Positions 7,601 through 8,754 of a stretch of DNA of 8,754 nt are shown piece after piece. Position 1 is the first letter of the stretch. The number at the start of each line of letters is the position of its first letter. The notes beneath the pieces are model-generated. The model was not told the DNA's origin. It saw only the letters and a list, made by a program, of their open reading frames with translations, and did not search any database. The position numbers were made by a program, and so were the translations under genes. The DNA is from Lutispora sp. (GTDB lineage: Bacteria; Bacillota; Clostridia; Lutisporales; Lutisporaceae), in NCBI GenBank assembly GCA_030834765.1, contig JAUQXG010000067.1, positions 1-8,754 of the forward strand, written 5' to 3'.

Positions 7601-7925
7601 GACAAGTCATACTGCATGGTGCCTTACAGTCACCGTAATGCTGTGAAAGCAGCAGCTCAAGACAGACTTTTCTGGAGTCATTTACAGATTCTGTTTCCGT
7701 TCTAACTATCATGCCTTCAGTAACCTGAGTTCCGCAGGCAAGCATATTTCCTCTTGCTCCTTCTACCTCGACTCTGCATAAGAGACATGAGCCAAAAGGC
7801 TTCAATCTGTCATCATGACACAGAGTAGGGATAAACATGTCGTTTTCTCTAGCTGCATCTAAAATCGTTTGTCCTGGTTTTGCACTTACAGGAATGCCAT
7901 TTATCGTTAAATTAATTTTTTCCAT
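4665..7925 (-). CDS. NuoG/GltD/molybdopterin-like fusion: large subunit of a bifurcating transhydrogenase-type complex
   Basis: A 1086-residue cytosolic Fe-S flavoprotein. In order: 2Fe-2S ferredoxin domain (C36, C47, C50, C64); NuoG-type H96xxxC100 segment merging into the GltD N-terminal Fe-S region (C104, C108, C143, C147, C151, C155); a GltD/NfnB-like module with FAD site GAGPAG (200-205), NAD(P)H site VVGGGNTAVDAA (331-342) and second FAD motif FAGGDA (474-479); cysteines 573/576/578/584; two 4Fe-4S motifs (C623/626/629/633 and C667/670/673/677); then a molybdopterin-oxidoreductase-like part (C703/706/710/738 cluster to about 1086). The last part has C830 where formate dehydrogenases have catalytic Cys/Sec, but no adjacent His, and it lacks the C-terminal dinucleotide-binding domain. 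It follows a NuoF-like gene by 24 bases with a GGTGAG ribosome site. Best guess: the Stn-type NADPH-linked subunit, joining NAD, NADP and ferredoxin pools. A Hyl-like formate dehydrogenase partner is the alternative. Confidence 0.85.
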   Translation of the reverse strand: MEKINLTINGIPVSAKPGQTILDAARENDMFIPTLCHDDRLKPFGSCLLCRVEVEGARGNMLACGTQVTEGMIVRTETESVNDSRKVCLELLLSQHYGDCKAPCSMTCPAGIDVQGYIAHIANGDYQEAVGLIKERNPLPLVCGRVCTRPCEDECRRNLVDERVGIDYLKRFVSDYDLKSGNPYMPEQKHKTGKKAAVIGAGPAGLSCAYYLALEGHDVTIFEKWPKGGGMLRYGIPEYRLPKDALDAEINLIEKMGVEIKYNSRFGTDVTNESLKQEGFEATFLGIGSQIGQPMGCDGEECTLGVYSGVDFLGRVGLEERMDYTGKKVIVVGGGNTAVDAARTALRLGADQVKIAYRRTKKEMPAHEMEIEEAEYEGVELDLLIAPQKLTRNSEGKIEIEFIKMELGEPDASGRRRPDPVQGSEYIEIADYVIAAIGQTQDLSFVNDTFKLTSDRNKIKVNPDLMTTNLDGVFAGGDAVTGPQTAIKAIAAGRVAAYSMDKYLKGEKITKLPDLYNHTKGDLDKLDKAEFEKYEKIAKEKMPMLDKAERQRNFREVELGFSEEQAKKEAERCLSCGCKDVNECKLREFSTAYDAKQDRLAGEITKHPIDETHPFITRDQNKCIMCGRCVRICHEVQGAGALGFIARGYNTVIAPSFGQSFGEESRCESCGQCVSSCPVGALTEKVSLSKPGPFVEESTETICNYCGTGCTISINTAGNKYIRTTSKVGSGVNNGNLCEKGRFGNDFIHSEERLKTPMIKKNGKFEISTWNEAYEVISKKLNVAKTENDNIAVYLSAKMTNEEAYLANKLALEGLNTKKVTSFGNKAKVCALKETIGVCGGNATYEDIKTADTIIVLGFDIKETNPVAALMVKEAAEKGAKLILVNDKPSKLDRYANEMISNLSDFSVLTQKLRNSYKPLIIIGGDIEANTVTAIGNLMKELNKTNNSILFMQRKANDQGIIDILSKNSSCCAPHNTAEYNIVFGEYPLGDNKDEILKTLDSTVFTLVCDMFITETAQMADVILPFVSFAETSGTYTNSEKRVQKLNQALKPITGKENYQVIMEIAKAIGMNMDYKSINEIFEEIK

Positions 7926-7949
7926 GATAACTCTCTCACCTACCTCTCT

Positions 7950-8754
7950 TTATTTCGTCTCAACTGCGGAGAATTTGCATACAGTTTTACAATTACCACA
8001 CTTTATACATTTTTCCTGATCTATTACATGCTTTTCTTTAACCTTACCTGCTATAGCCGCTGTTGGACATGCTTTGGCACATAATGTACAGCCAATACAA
8101 TTTTCTTTATTTATTGAATAGGTTATCAAAGCCTTGCATTGCCCGGCTGGACATTTCTTATCTTTTATATGCGCCTCGTATTCATGTCTGAAATATTTCA
8201 GCGTTGTTAAAACTGGGTTCGGAGCTGTTTGTCCAAGACCACATAGCGCATTTTTCTTGATATGAACACATAGTTCTTCAAGCATCTCAATATCGCCTTC
8301 TTTACCTTCTCCGCTAGTTAGTCTTGTCAATATTTCAAGCATTCTTTTTGTACCTATTTTACAGAAAGTGCATTTCCCACAGGATTCCTTTTGAGTGAAG
8401 GATAAGAAAAATCGTGCTATATCTACCATGCAATTATCTTCATCCATAACTACCATACCGCCAGAACCCATTATTGCACCTGTCTGGTTAATGCAATCGT
8501 AGTCAATGATTGTATCTAAAAGACTCTCTGGCACACATCCTCCAGAAGGACCACCCATTTGAACAGCTTTGAATGGCTTACCAGAAGAAGTGCCCCCACC
8601 GATGTCATATATAACTTCTCTAAGTTTCATACCCATAGGAACTTCAACTAATCCGCCTCTTCTTATTTTGCCTGCTAAAGCAAAAACCTTGGTTCCTTTG
8701 CTTTTTTCAGTTCCAAATTTATTATACTCTCCTGCACCATTTAAAATGATATAG
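7950..8754 (-). CDS. NuoF-like NADH/ferredoxin oxidoreductase subunit (N-terminal part outside window)
   Basis: The C-terminal 267 residues of a HydB/HymB/NuoF-type flavoprotein; the frame is open to the window end, so the internal ATG at 8636 is not the start. It begins in the segment TKVFALAGKIRRGGLVEVPMG, followed by the SLBB-like part (GGPSGG, GAIMGSGGMVVMDE). Next is the Fe-S motif ESCGKCTFCKIGTKRMLEIL with its fourth cysteine in NALCGLGQTAPNPV. A C-terminal extension has two 4Fe-4S motifs (CIGCTLCAKACP and CIKCGNCKTVC). That extension marks bifurcating-type NuoF homologues rather than respiratory complex I. The NADH and FMN sites should lie in the missing N-terminal part. It is read together with the downstream NuoG/GltD fusion (24-base gap); a NuoE-like gene is expected upstream, outside the window. 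Confidence 0.9.
   Translation of the reverse strand, partial: YIILNGAGEYNKFGTEKSKGTKVFALAGKIRRGGLVEVPMGMKLREVIYDIGGGTSSGKPFKAVQMGGPSGGCVPESLLDTIIDYDCINQTGAIMGSGGMVVMDEDNCMVDIARFFLSFTQKESCGKCTFCKIGTKRMLEILTRLTSGEGKEGDIEMLEELCVHIKKNALCGLGQTAPNPVLTTLKYFRHEYEAHIKDKKCPAGQCKALITYSINKENCIGCTLCAKACPTAAIAGKVKEKHVIDQEKCIKCGNCKTVCKFSAVETK

Noticed and set aside
7247..7705. Plus-strand 152-codon ORF, and similar plus-strand ORFs at 1065-1334, 5815-6027, 6079-6375 and 8569-8754
   Set aside because: All are antisense shadows of strongly supported minus-strand genes with clear cofactor motifs, and none has protein-family features.
4665..7925. Calling the large fusion an active formate dehydrogenase
   Set aside because: The catalytic Cys/Sec-His pair and the C-terminal dinucleotide-binding domain are missing, and a GltD module is present instead.

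Overview
The window reads as chromosomal DNA of an AT-rich, anaerobic, selenocysteine-using Clostridia-type Firmicute. The grounds are the strong AGGAGG-type ribosome sites, the clostridial bifurcating-oxidoreductase operon, a small CxxC protein of the type seen in clostridia, and a UGA-recoded thioredoxin. The genus is not determined. Every gene I can support lies on the minus strand, so the window is read from high to low coordinates.

Region 8754-4665: the 3' part of a flavin/Fe-S operon. It holds a NuoF-like diaphorase subunit (its N-terminal part is outside the window) and a 1086-residue fusion of a NuoG-like front end, a complete GltD/NfnB-like FAD-NADPH module, ferredoxin clusters and a shortened molybdopterin-oxidoreductase-like domain. 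Together they resemble the NuoF-like and large subunits of an electron-bifurcating transhydrogenase of the Sporomusa (Stn) type, or a related Hyl/Hyd complex. A strong hairpin terminator (4613-4646) ends this unit.

Region 4589-3043: the most interesting part. An extended -10 promoter drives three tightly overlapping genes: a 44-residue membrane protein ending in a CxxC motif (not listed by a simple ORF search), a NapH-like membrane polyferredoxin starting at TTG, and a thioredoxin-fold (TlpA-like) lipoprotein. The lipoprotein appears broken into two reading frames by an in-frame TGA. That TGA sits exactly where the first cysteine of the CxxC active site should be (WATF-U-GSC), and a hairpin fitting the bacterial SECIS model follows it. 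I therefore call one 185-residue selenoprotein. The three genes look like a membrane system passing electrons from cytosolic carriers, through Fe-S clusters, to an extracytoplasmic selenol/thiol reductase, with no CcdA/DsbD-type protein in the window.

Region 2963-2211: a fumarylacetoacetate-hydrolase-family enzyme, perhaps read through from the redox operon. Region 2185-896: its own promoter, a glycine C-acetyltransferase (kbl-type) gene and a terminator. Region 818-1: a GNAT acetyltransferase with an unrecognised N-terminal region of about 125 residues, cut by the window start. I saw no tRNA, rRNA, CRISPR array, insertion sequence or long repeat.
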